Shown here: positions 32,860-42,118 of the stretch, one piece after another
How positions within the stretch are numbered: position 1 is the first letter of the stretch
Layout: each line of letters begins with the position of its first letter
From: Cordilura impudica
Taxonomy: Eukaryota > Arthropoda > Insecta > Diptera > Scathophagidae
Length of the DNA: 64,000 nucleotides
Assembly: GCA_963682025.1 (NCBI GenBank)
Contig: OY821518.1
Span: 225,413,070 to 225,477,069, forward strand
Reading direction: 5' to 3'
Program-made: the position numbers and the translations under genes
The notes under the pieces: generated by a model
What the model was told of the DNA's origin: nothing
The model's database searches: none
The model's input: the letters and a program-made list of their open reading frames with translations, nothing else

Positions 32860-33401
32860 TATAGACCGATTATGCGATACCCTATACCATGCTCTTAGAG
32901 AATTGGTGTTAGGTCCAAATCTGAGTGGAATTTTTATTAATTTTTTATGCCTGAAGATCTGAAAAATTGATATAGAATACTATATTTATATGGGGATTAG
33001 GTCGAAAAATGGACCTCTCTTGACCATATTTGGTAAAGTAACTTAGTTTTTGCAAAAACATATGCAAACAAAATTTGAAAAAAGTTTTTGAAATATTTTT
33101 GTTTTTAATTTTAAGTGAAGCAGCTTTATATGAGAGTTTATTTTTGGATTAATGGTTGATGGGTGTAATAAATACACACAAACCAAACTGACCGAGATCT
33201 ATGTGATAATATATGTGATAATGGCCCTATGACAATTTAAGTCGATCTCATAGGGTCATTTGTATGGGGACTAGGTCTGAACATGCATCGATTTTCACTG
33301 AGTTTTCGCTAAATCAACTCAGATTGAGGTTCAATATTTTTGGTAGTTAAAAACATCAGCACAAACTCATTGTACCCTGACCACATAGTAGTATAGGGTA
33401 T
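32860..33401 (-). mobile_element. DINE-like family A copy
   Basis: Read on the minus strand it starts TATACCCTA near 33401 and runs to GGGTATCGCATAATCGGTC near 32865. The (GTCC)n segment is deleted. It provides the uninterrupted target sequence GGTGTTAGGTCC for the MITE insertion seen at 46053. Confidence 0.8.
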
Positions 33402-33714
33402 ACAAATTTGTATGAAATCATCGTGGTAACTCGAAAAAATAATGATTCCTATGACCAGAAATAGGATGAAACTTTTGGTTCTACTCATGTCATTTTACGC
33501 GATTTATATTAACTTTTCTTGTCTGCTTGTTCGTTTGTTTGAGGCAATGTCCGTCTGTTCCACCATGATCACGCGCTCAGCTGGGTTGTTTATTTAAAAA
33601 AAAGTGATTCATTGACATCCTAAGTACGTTGGTATATAAAGTCCTCAAAAGCGGTTCGATAGGTTTCAAGATTCCAATGAAATATGAAAAAAAATTATTT
33701 AAAAAAAGTGTCAG

Positions 33715-33880
33715 TTTTTTGAAAAAGTAGTCTTTTTTGAACAAAGTACCCTTTTCAAAAAAGTACCCCTTTTACATAAAGTACCTTTTTTCTAGGAGTA
33801 CCTTATTCAAAAAGTACCTTTTATTAAAAAAGCACCCTTTTTTTAAAGTAGCCTTTTTTAAAATACGTTCCCCTGTCCGT
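33715..33880 (+). repeat. Degenerate AAAAAGTACC tandem repeat
   Basis: Irregular units of AAAAAGTACCCTTTT type, about 18-25 bp each, repeat about seven times. An open frame through them is a by-product of the repeat. Confidence 0.75.
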
Positions 33881-34058
33881 AATACGTCGAGTAGGTTATA
33901 CTACTTAGGTTTAAAAATTCTTCATAATCTGCAGCAGTTTGGTATTGCATTTGGAATCTCTAGGCCCAATATTGACGTACGAAAATGAAAAGATGCTGCG
34001 ATAAAATTTCATATAAAAAATTCAAAATAGTGGAAACTGTTAATACCTAACAGAACAT

Positions 34059-34142
34059 GATGCATACACATTTTTGATTACTTGTTGTTTTTCTTTTTTT
34101 TTTTACATGTGAACAAAAACAAGCAAAAAATGTGTATGCATC
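34059..34142. other. 84-nt hairpin in the intron, pre-miRNA-sized
   Basis: GATGCATACACATTTTT at 34059 pairs perfectly with its inverse ending at 34142. After a small bulge the inner CTTGTTGTTTTT pairs with ACAAAAACAAG. The loop is a T-run. It could be a short MITE or a hairpin RNA, and nothing in the sequence proves processing. Confidence 0.5.
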
Positions 34143-34406
34143 GCTGATAAATAAACGAGGATATAATTGTATGTGTTTAAATTTATGCTGAATGCATTCA
34201 ATAATTTAAACATCATTGTAGAAATCTAGCTATGACAATGTAGAATCTTGATAACAACCTTGGTTATAATAATGTTTTTAGTGCCAAAGATTTGGCACTA
34301 CCGAAGTTAACACGATTAATTGAAATTTATTCTTTAGAAATATTCGCCTTTAATGATTTTTTTAGAAATATTTTAAAATGTATTTTTCATTTTGTTTTCT
34401 TTACAG

Positions 34407-34703
34407 CATTGACGATCAATTGCGTGTTAAGCTGTGTGACAGCTCCTTAAGTCGAGATCTCTTCCCAGGCGATTATCACTGTTTGGGCGATGGTGAAAAT
34501 CGTCCTATAAAATGGATGTCTCTCGAAGCGATACAAAAGAAACACTTTAATGAGGGCAGTGATGTTTGGTCGTTTGGTGTTCTGATGTGGGAAATGTGTA
34601 CATTAGCCAAAATGCCTTATGCTGAGATTGATCCATATGAAATGGAACATTATCTTAAGGATGGCTATCGGTTGGCGCAACCATTTAATTGTCCAGATGA
34701 ATT
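34407..34703 (+). CDS. Derailed/RYK-family receptor, kinase C-lobe exon
   Basis: The exon follows acceptor TTTACAG and starts with the C that completes the split Val codon. It encodes 98 residues and leaves two bases (TT) before donor GTAAGTA at 34704. It carries IDDQLRVKLCDSSLSRDLFP, where the DFG motif of active kinases is replaced by DSS (34438-34446). ENRPIKWMSLEAI (the RPxKWM substrate-loop block), SDVWSFGVLMWEM and PYEMEHYLKDGYRLAQPFNC follow. The loss of DFG supports a catalytically weak or dead kinase, as is known for RYK/Derailed. Signalling would then work through partner proteins rather than phosphotransfer. Confidence 0.95.
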
Positions 34704-34964
34704 GTAAGTAGATATTCTTTACCATGTCTCTAATATAAACTATAATAGACTCAAATCTTTAGGGAATTAATTAAAAAAAATACTTATATTTTGAGAATGA
34801 GATTGACAATAACTTAGAATTGATATACATAATTAAAATCAAAGACCCTGAAAATAGATTTTTAAATATTTTTTGCCAAACTCAGTTTAAACTTTAGTTA
34901 ACCTATATTAATGAACTTTATCTAATTATTTTGTTGTTATTTTTTAATTTTGCTTTCATTTCAG
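34704..34964 (+). other. Short last intron of the receptor gene
   Basis: GTAAGTA donor, TTTCAG acceptor, 261 bp, no insertion. It joins TT|A as a Leu codon. Confidence 0.9.
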
Positions 34965-35076
34965 ATTTACTATCATGGCTTATTGTTGGGCCTCCTTATC
35001 CACAGAACGACCATCATTTAGTCAACTACAAGTATGTTTATCGGAGTTTCATACGCAAATAACCCGTTATGTGTAA
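34965..35076 (+). CDS. Derailed/RYK-family receptor, last coding exon
   Basis: The first base completes the Leu codon. The exon then encodes FTIMAYCWASLSTERPSFSQ, then LQVCLSEFHTQITRYV and TAA at 35074-35076. This is the final helix region of the kinase fold, with the conserved W and ERPSF motif of tyrosine kinases. The short tail ends in YV, as in vertebrate RYK, a possible PDZ-binding end. Across the three exons 605 residues are visible, so with a short missing N-terminal exon the full protein would be within or slightly above the usual length of this family. Confidence 0.95.
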
Positions 35077-36013
35077 ACCTTTTTTTTTTTGAAACCCCAA
35101 CTGTTAATTTTTTATTTTTGTATACAGAGTTTATATCATTTTAAGTTTTTCTCTTTTTCATTTCCATTTACTAATTTATGTAAATAAAAGCTTTTAAGGT
35201 AAACATAAACATTCAAAGACAACAATAAGTAAAAAAAAACAACTGTGGAAAAATTTCAGTAATTTATTTTTGTAGTTTGTAGATAGTATTTAAAGCCCGA
35301 ATCCTGCAATATATTTATTATTATTAACATATTAAAGTAATTTTATTTTTAAATTTTATTAACTCTTAATAAAACTGTTAAAATTTAATCAAACTGCATT
35401 ATTTATATTTACATACGAGTATAATTTCTATATTATTTCATTCATAAATTCTTGTCCTAAACATTTTAGTTTATCTTAAATTAATTTGAATAACATTTTA
35501 AATTAAATTGTAAATACAAAAAACACTCTTAGTTTATCATTTGGTTTATTTCCTTTTTTAGTATTCTAAGATATTTAGCCATAAATCATTATCAAGTGCA
35601 TCGATATAAAAGAAAAACAAAATATCAAAAAAAAAAAAAAGAAAAATTAAAATTTATGCACTTAAAGGAAAGTTTAGTGTTAGGTAGAGCTGGAAAGCGT
35701 TATATGTTTCCTTGTTCCCCCCACTCAGGTGTAGTAACTTTTGTGGCATACAAATGTACGTGTATTTCGTATCGCATTGTATTTTATATAATTTTAGTTT
35801 TTGTGTTAATTTTTTTTATGTATAATTTCCTCTATCGTTTAAGTTACCAATACATATGTATCCCTCTTGTAAAAATTTATGAAATACTTCTTCAAACACA
35901 TATGAAAAATAATAAAGTAAAAAAAAATACATTTTAACGTCCGACAAATGATTTATTGTGTTATTATTTATTATATTTTTTTTTTCAGCAAATGTTGATA
36001 AGAGGTATGTATT
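35077..36013 (+). other. 3' UTR and downstream spacer with poly(A) signals
   Basis: AATAAA hexamers occur at 35183-35188 and again near 35369 (AATAAAAC). Either could end the transcript. A 113-codon frame at 35596-35937 has no recognisable family and low-complexity composition. Confidence 0.6.
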
Positions 36014-36092
36014 TTCAAAAAAAAAAAAAAACAAGTAAGAGTGTTAAATTCGGCTGTGCCGAATTTTTTGATACCCTCCACCTGAGTCTTTA
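36014..36092 (-). mobile_element. DINE-like family B, 3' terminal piece
   Basis: The hairpin AATTCGGCTGTGCCGAATT at about 36050-36068, followed by TTGATACCCTCCACC, matches the 3' end of the family-B copy at 45438. The interior is replaced by the heptamer array. Confidence 0.7.
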
Positions 36093-37955
36093 ATTTTTAA
36101 TTTCCAATTTTTAATTTTTAATTTTTAATTTTTAATTTTTAATTTTTAATTTTTAATTTTTAATTTTTAATTTTTAATTTTTAATTTTTAATTTTTAATT
36201 TTTAATTTTTAATTTTTAATTTTTAATTTTTAATTTTTAATTTTTAATTTTTAATTTTTAATTTTTAATTTTTAATTTTTAATTTTTAATTTTTAATTTT
36301 TAATTTTTTATTTTTAATTTTTAATTTTTAATTTTTAATTTTTAATTTTTAATTTTTAATTTTTAATTTTTAATTTTTAATTTTTAATTTTTAATTTTTA
36401 ATTTTTAATTTTTAATTTTTAATTTTAATTTTTAATTTTTAATTTTTAATTTTTAATTTTTAATTTTTAATTTTTAATTTTTAATTTTTAATTTTTAATT
36501 TTTAATTTTTAATTTTTAATTTTTAATTTTTAATTTTTAATTTTTAATTTTTAATTTTTAATTTTTAATTTTTAATTTTTAATTTTTAATTTTTAATTTT
36601 TAATTTTTAATTTTTAATTTTTAATTTTTAATTTTTAATTTTTAATTTTTAATTTTTAATTTTTAATTTTTAATTTTTAATTTTTAATTTTTAATTTTTA
36701 ATTTTTAATTTTTAATTTTTAATTTTTAATTTTTAATTTTTAATTTTTAATTTTTAATTTTTAATTTTTAATTTTTAATTTTTAATTTTTAATTTTTAAT
36801 TATTAATTTTTAATTTTTAATTTTTAATTTTTAATTTTTAATTTTTAATTTTTAATTTTTAATTTTTAATTTTTAATTTTTAATTTTTAATTTTTAATTT
36901 TTAATTTTTAATTTTTAATTTTTAATTTTTAATTTTTAATTTTTAATTTTTAATTTTTAATTTTTAATTTTTAATTTTTAATTTTTAATTTTTAATTTTT
37001 AATTTTTAATTTTTAATTTTTAATTTTTAATTTTTAATTATTAATTTTTAATTTTTAATTTTTAATTTTTAATTTTTAATTTTTAATTTTTAATTTTTAA
37101 TTTTTAATTTTTAATTTTTAATTTTTAATTTTTAATTTTTAATTTTTAATATTTAATTTTTAATTTTTAATTTTTAATTTTTAATTTTTAATTTTTAATT
37201 TTTAATTTTTAATTTTAATTTTTAATTTTTAATTTTTAATTTTTAATTTTTAATTTTTAATTTTTAATTTTTAATTTTTAATTTTTAATTTTTAATTTTT
37301 AATTTTTAATTTTTAATTTTTAATTTTTAATTTTTAATTTTTAATTTTTAATTTTTAATTTTTAATTTTTAATTTTTAATTTTTAATTTTTAATTTTTAA
37401 TTTTTAATTTTTAATTTTTAATTTTTAATTTTTAATTTTTAATTTTTAATTTTTAATTTTTAAATTTTAATTTTTAATTTTTAATTTTTAATTTTTAATT
37501 TTTAATTTTTAATTTTTAATTTTTAATTTTTAATTTTTAATTTTTAATTTTTAATTTTTAATTTTTAATTTTTAATTTTTAATTTTTAATTTTTAATTTT
37601 TAATTTTTAATTTTTAATTCTTAATTTTTAATTTTTAATTTTTAATTTTTAATTTTTAATTTTTAGTTTTTAATTTTTAATTTTTAATTTTTAATTTTTA
37701 ATTTTTAGTTTTTAATTTTTAATTTTTAATTTTTAATTTTTAATTTTAATTTTTATTTTTTAATTTTTATTTTTTAATTTTTAATTTTTAATTTTTAATT
37801 TTTAATTTTTAATTTTTAATTTTTAATTTTTAATTTTTAATTTTTAATTTTTAATTTTTAATTTTTAATATTTAATTTTTAATTTTTAATTTTTAATTTT
37901 TAATTTTTAATTTTTAATTTTTAATTTTTAATTTTTAATTATTAATTTTTAATTC
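36093..37955. repeat. (AATTTTT)n satellite-like array, about 1.9 kb
   Basis: A 7-bp unit repeats roughly 265 times with only scattered substitutions and a few 1-bp length changes (near 36305, 36424, 36801, 37039, 37211 and 37463). Variants become more frequent toward the right end (37620-37770), grading into other T-rich repeats. Confidence 0.98.
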
Positions 37956-38275
37956 TTCGTTATTGATTATTCACTTTTCATCTTTCATTACTCATTTTTC
38001 AATCATAATTTTTCATGTTCCATTTTTCAATTTTCATTTTACACTTTCCATATTCCATTTTTCATATTTCAATTTCCATATTCCATTTGAAATTTTTAAT
38101 TTTTTAATTTTTCATCTTTCATTTTTAATTTTCGTTATTCATTTTCCACTTTCCATTTTTAATTTTTCAATTTTCATTTTCCATTTTTCATTTTTCAATT
38201 TTTATTTTCCATTTTGAATTTTTCAGTTTTCGTTTTCCATTTTCCACTTTCCATTTTTCATTTTCCGTTTTTATA
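37956..38275. repeat. TTTTCAT/TTTTCCAT microsatellite, left block
   Basis: Irregular repeats of ATTTTTCATTTTCC type directly continue the heptamer array and end at the first DINE-like copy. Open frames through it, rich in F, H and I, are artefacts. Confidence 0.9.
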
Positions 38276-39066
38276 CCCTATACCACTATGTGGTTTGGGT
38301 ATAATGACTTTGTGCTGCTGTTTGTAACAACCAAAAATATTTGACCTAGACCCATCTTTAATTATACCGATCGAATCAGAATCACTTTCAGAGTTGATTT
38401 AACAATGTCCGTCCGTCCGTCCGTCCGTCCGTCCGTCCGTCCGTCTGTGTGTCCATGTAAAGCTTGTAATCAAACTGCAGGTCGCAAATATGAATATATT
38501 TTGATGAAATTTGGTATATAAGCTTTTATCGGCCATGGGATGAACGCTATTGAAATTGGTGAGAATCGGTCCATGTTCAGACCTAGCGCCCATACAAATT
38601 ACCCATATGAAATCGACATAAATTGCCATAAGATCCAAATTGTCATATAGATCTTACTCAAATTGGGTTTATATGCGTTCATTACATCCACTAATGAGTA
38701 GTCCAAAAATGATCCCTTTGACCCCATATAGAGCTGCTTCCCGATCTTCACTTAAATCTATTAAAAAACAAAAATATTGCACTGATTCTTCTCAAATTTT
38801 GTTTGTACTTATTTTTGCAAAATACAAGAGACTTTATCAAACATGATCAGGATCGGTCCATTTTTGGACCTAGTCCCTTTATAGATATAGCATCCGATAT
38901 GAACTTTTTCATATCTGCAGGCAAAAAAATTAATAAAAATCCCACTCAAATTTGGTTTATGCTTATTTTCTATATCGAAGTAGTTGGACCGAAAGATAGG
39001 GTCTCTAAACCATGGTATAGGGTATCATATAGTCGGTCTAGACCGACTATAATTTTCTTACTTGTT
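38276..39066 (+). mobile_element. DINE-like family A, full copy (tandem 1)
   Basis: It starts TATACCCTATACCACTATGT and has eight GTCC units near 38408-38441. It ends with the subterminal block GGTATAGGGTATC, the palindrome AGTCGGTCTAGACCGACT and TTCTTACTTGTT. The ends resemble Drosophila INE-1/DINE-1 (Helentron-type). It has no coding capacity. Confidence 0.88.
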
Positions 39067-39069
39067 CAT

Positions 39070-39848
39070 TATACCCTATACCACTATGTGGTTTGGGTAT
39101 AATGACTTTGTGCTGCTGTTTGTAACAACCAATCTTTAATTATACCGATCGAATCAGAATCACTATCTGATTCGATTTAACGATGTCCGTCCGTCCGTCC
39201 GTCCATCTGTGTGTCCATGTAAAGCTTGTAATCAAACTGCAGGTCGCAAATATAAATATATTTTGATGAAATTTGGTATTTAATCTTTTATCAGCCATGG
39301 GATGAACGCTATTGAAATTGGTGAGAATCGGTCCACGTTCAGACCTAGCCCCCGTACAAATGGCCCCTGTGAAATCAACATGTATTGCCATAAGATCCAA
39401 ATTATCATAAAAATCTTAGTCAAATTGGGTTTATATGTATATATTACATCCATTAATCAGTAGTCCAAAAATGATCCCTGTTGGACAACTCTTAGTCATA
39501 GGCCCCATATAGAGCCGCTTCCCGATCTTCACTTAAATCTATCAAGAAACAAAAATATTGCACTGATTCTTCTCAAATTTTGTTTGTATATATTTTTGCA
39601 AAATACAAGAGTCTTTAGCAAACATGGTCAGGATCGGTCCGTTTTTGGGTCTAGTCCCCATATAGATATAGCATCCAATATGAACTTTTTGGTATCTGCA
39701 GCCGAAAAAATTAATAAAAATCCCACTCAAATTTGGTTTATGCTTATTTTCTATATCCAGTTAGTTGGGCCTGAGAGATAGGGTCTCTAAACGCATGGTA
39801 TAGGGTATCGTATAGTCGGTCTAGACCGACTATAATTTTCTTACTTGT
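39070..39848 (+). mobile_element. DINE-like family A, full copy (tandem 2)
   Basis: Head-to-tail with the preceding copy, separated by only a few bases. It has the same 5' block, a shorter GTCC run near 39185-39202 and the same 3' palindrome near 39813-39832. Microsatellite resumes immediately after TTCTTACTTGTTTTT. Confidence 0.88.
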
Positions 39849-40562
39849 TTTTCAATTTTCATTGTCCATTTTCCATTTTTCATTTTTCAATTTTCATTTA
39901 TCATTTTTCATTTTCCATTTCTCAATTTTCATTTTCAATTTCCCATTTTTCATTTTTCCATTTCCATTTTCCATTTTGCGTTTTCCATTTTTCATTTCTA
40001 TTTTTTAATATTCATTTTTGAATTTTCATTTTCCATTTTTCATTTTCTTTTTCCATTTTTAATTTTTAATTTTTCAATTTTCAATTTGCATTTTCTAGTA
40101 GTCATTTTTCATTCTTCAATTTTCATTTTCATTTTCCATTTCCATTTTCCCTTTTTCAATTTTCATTTTCCATTTTCCATTTTTCATATTTCAGTTTTCG
40201 TTTCCATTTTCCACTTTCCATTTTTCATATTTCAATTTTCATTTTCCATTTTTCAATTACCATTTTTCATTTTTCATTTTCCATTTTTCAATTTCATTTT
40301 CCATTTTTCATTTTGCATTTTCCATTTTTCATTTTTCAATTTTCTTTTTTCATTTTTCATTTTCCATTTTCCATTCTCCATTTTTCATATTCTATTTTAC
40401 ATTTTACATTTTCCATTTTCCGTTTTTCATTTTCCATTTTCCATTCTCAATTTTCTATTTTTCATTTTTATTTTTATTTTTCATTCTCCAATTTCCATTT
40501 TCATTATCCATTGGAAAATTTCCATTTTTCGTTTTCATTTTTTCTTTCATATTGGCGATTTT
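39849..40562. repeat. TTTTCAT/TTTTCCAT microsatellite, right block
   Basis: Same degenerate repeat as at 37956-38275. The DINE-like pair appears to lie within one microsatellite tract. Confidence 0.9.
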
Positions 40563-40881
40563 TTTTTATTATAACGTGATAACGATAAATAAATATGTGG
40601 CAATACTATTAACATGAGCTATGTTCTGTGTTCTTGGTATCGTTAATATATATGCATACTAGTTGATTGTGTGGCGCCTAGGCGCCCGTTTAAAAATTAT
40701 GAATAAAACAGTTTAAATTTAAATACACGAAAAATTTATAATAAATTATATTTCTTTTAATATAGTAGTAAATTGAAAATTATATTGTTACATACATATG
40801 TACATGTGAAAAAAGATTGTGTTTGTAGAAATTGTATACATAAGTATCAAAACAGATAAGAAATATTTGGAAAAAAGTTTT
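40563..40881. other. Unassigned AT-rich spacer
   Basis: No gene or repeat recognised. Confidence 0.4.
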
Positions 40882-41260
40882 TCAATTTAAAATCTCTTGA
40901 AAAACTATATTTCGTGTGAAATATCGTTGGTCATTTAATAGTTTTCCTTGCTGTCGGTTCGAATGAATGCGTATCTTAACTTGGCTTACAACTTTTGATC
41001 GTGCCAAAGCCACATAGTTGGTCGTGTGAAAATACCGCGGTCTCCAAATTAATGCCAAATCAAATGACTGGCCTTGAGCCTTGTTTATGGTAATTGCGTA
41101 TGCAGGAATTACTGGAAACTGGCGGCGTTTTAATAAGAAAGGTAATGTGGTGTCGGTTGGGGCGAGATCAATCCTAGGACTTAGAACCGTATCATTTTGG
41201 TCAGCGTTACAGAATTTGTCAGTCACTGAGTCAGGGATCAGCGTAAATATATTTAAGATA
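40882..41260 (-). pseudogene. Helitron/Helentron PIF1-like helicase, C-terminal fragment
   Basis: The 114-codon frame contains LKRRQFPVIPAYAITINKAQ, GQSFD, then YVALARSKV. These are the last motifs of the superfamily-1 PIF1-type helicase in Helitron Rep-Hel proteins, which unwinds DNA during rolling-circle transposition. Intact relatives read PAFAMTINKAQGQS and YVALSR. The upstream helicase and Rep domains are absent. A short related string (AGTGAGTCAGGGATCAGCGT) recurs at 44330, where the rest of the protein is also missing. It may derive from the autonomous source of the DINE-like elements, but that is inference. Confidence 0.8.
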
Positions 41261-41491
41261 TTACCCGGCCTTCACACGTTAAATTTTTGGCTTTCAGGTT
41301 TTAATGCACTCACACTTTTTTACTCTTTTTTACTAAACAATCATACGTTTCAATACTCTCTTTCAATTTTTCAATGGGACAGTTGCTTAACAATTTTTTG
41401 ACTATTGGATATGTGATCATTTTGACTTGAACATGGGAAGGCCGGGTAAAGTGAGGAGATTGGAGATTCCCAAAATTATTAAAATTTAATA

Positions 41492-42118
41492 CAATGGAGT
41501 TCGCTTATAACGAACCCTGGTTGTAATAAATTTTTGTTTATAGCGAAGAATTTCTTCGGTCCCAAGAGTTTAAATCACATTTTCATACAAATTGCTTCTC
41601 TAATAGCGAACAGTGGTTGTATTAAACTTTTGACATTTCAGAATTTTCGTATATTTTATATATTTAAAAAAAATTAATTTCAATTTAATTTAATTTTATT
41701 TTCATTTAATATTAATACAAAACAAAAACTTCGATTTTCAAATAAGTTTTGTAAAAGGTGCTTTTATGTATATTTTCGTAAAAGTTTGCCAGTAGCCAAC
41801 CTTTGCTTTGTATTTTCTGCTTCTATACATAAGGAGTTTTTCATATTATATGATTTTAAAAAAATATTTTATTTTGATAGAAACTCGGTAATTTTAGTCT
41901 TATTAAGACAAACAATTATTATGTATCTTTTTAGTAATTTAATTTATGTTTTATAACTTTATAAAATGCCCCAAAATAAATAAACTTATTCAACTAAAAA
42001 AACTTTTTAAACCTTTCGGACAAATCAAAAAAATACTACGGTTATAACGAACTTAGTCTATAAGGAACTAATTTGGCCGGTCCCGCCGAGTTCGCTATAA
42101 CCTAACTCCATTTTATTG
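41492..42118. mobile_element. Pogo-like MITE (TSD TA)
   Basis: The ends CAATGGAGTTCGCTTATAAC and, inverted, AATGGAGTTAGGTTATAGCG are flanked by TA at 41490-41491 and 42119-42120. ATAACGAAC repeats recur inside each end. The GTTCG(C)TATAACGAA style is typical of pogo/Tigger-type Tc1-mariner derivatives. It is non-coding. Confidence 0.7.

Larger units (their letters stand above)
20088..34406 (+). other. 14.3-kb intron of the receptor gene
   Basis: Donor GTAAGT at 20088-20093 and acceptor TTTACAG ending at 34406 join in frame (codon GT|C, Val). The intron splits the catalytic loop HKDIATRNCV from IDDQLRVKL. It is filled with the nested transposons listed below. The first 550 bp show only A/T runs. 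Confidence 0.9.

Noticed and set aside
33737..33988. Lys/Phe-rich 83-codon frame
   Set aside because: It follows from the degenerate AAAAAGTACC repeat and has no family match.
35596..35937. 113-codon frame downstream of the receptor gene
   Set aside because: AT-rich, hydrophobic low-complexity sequence after the poly(A) signals, with no homologue recognised.
37963..40579. Phe/His/Ile-rich open frames
   Set aside because: They arise from TTTTCAT/TTTTCC microsatellite and carry no protein signal.
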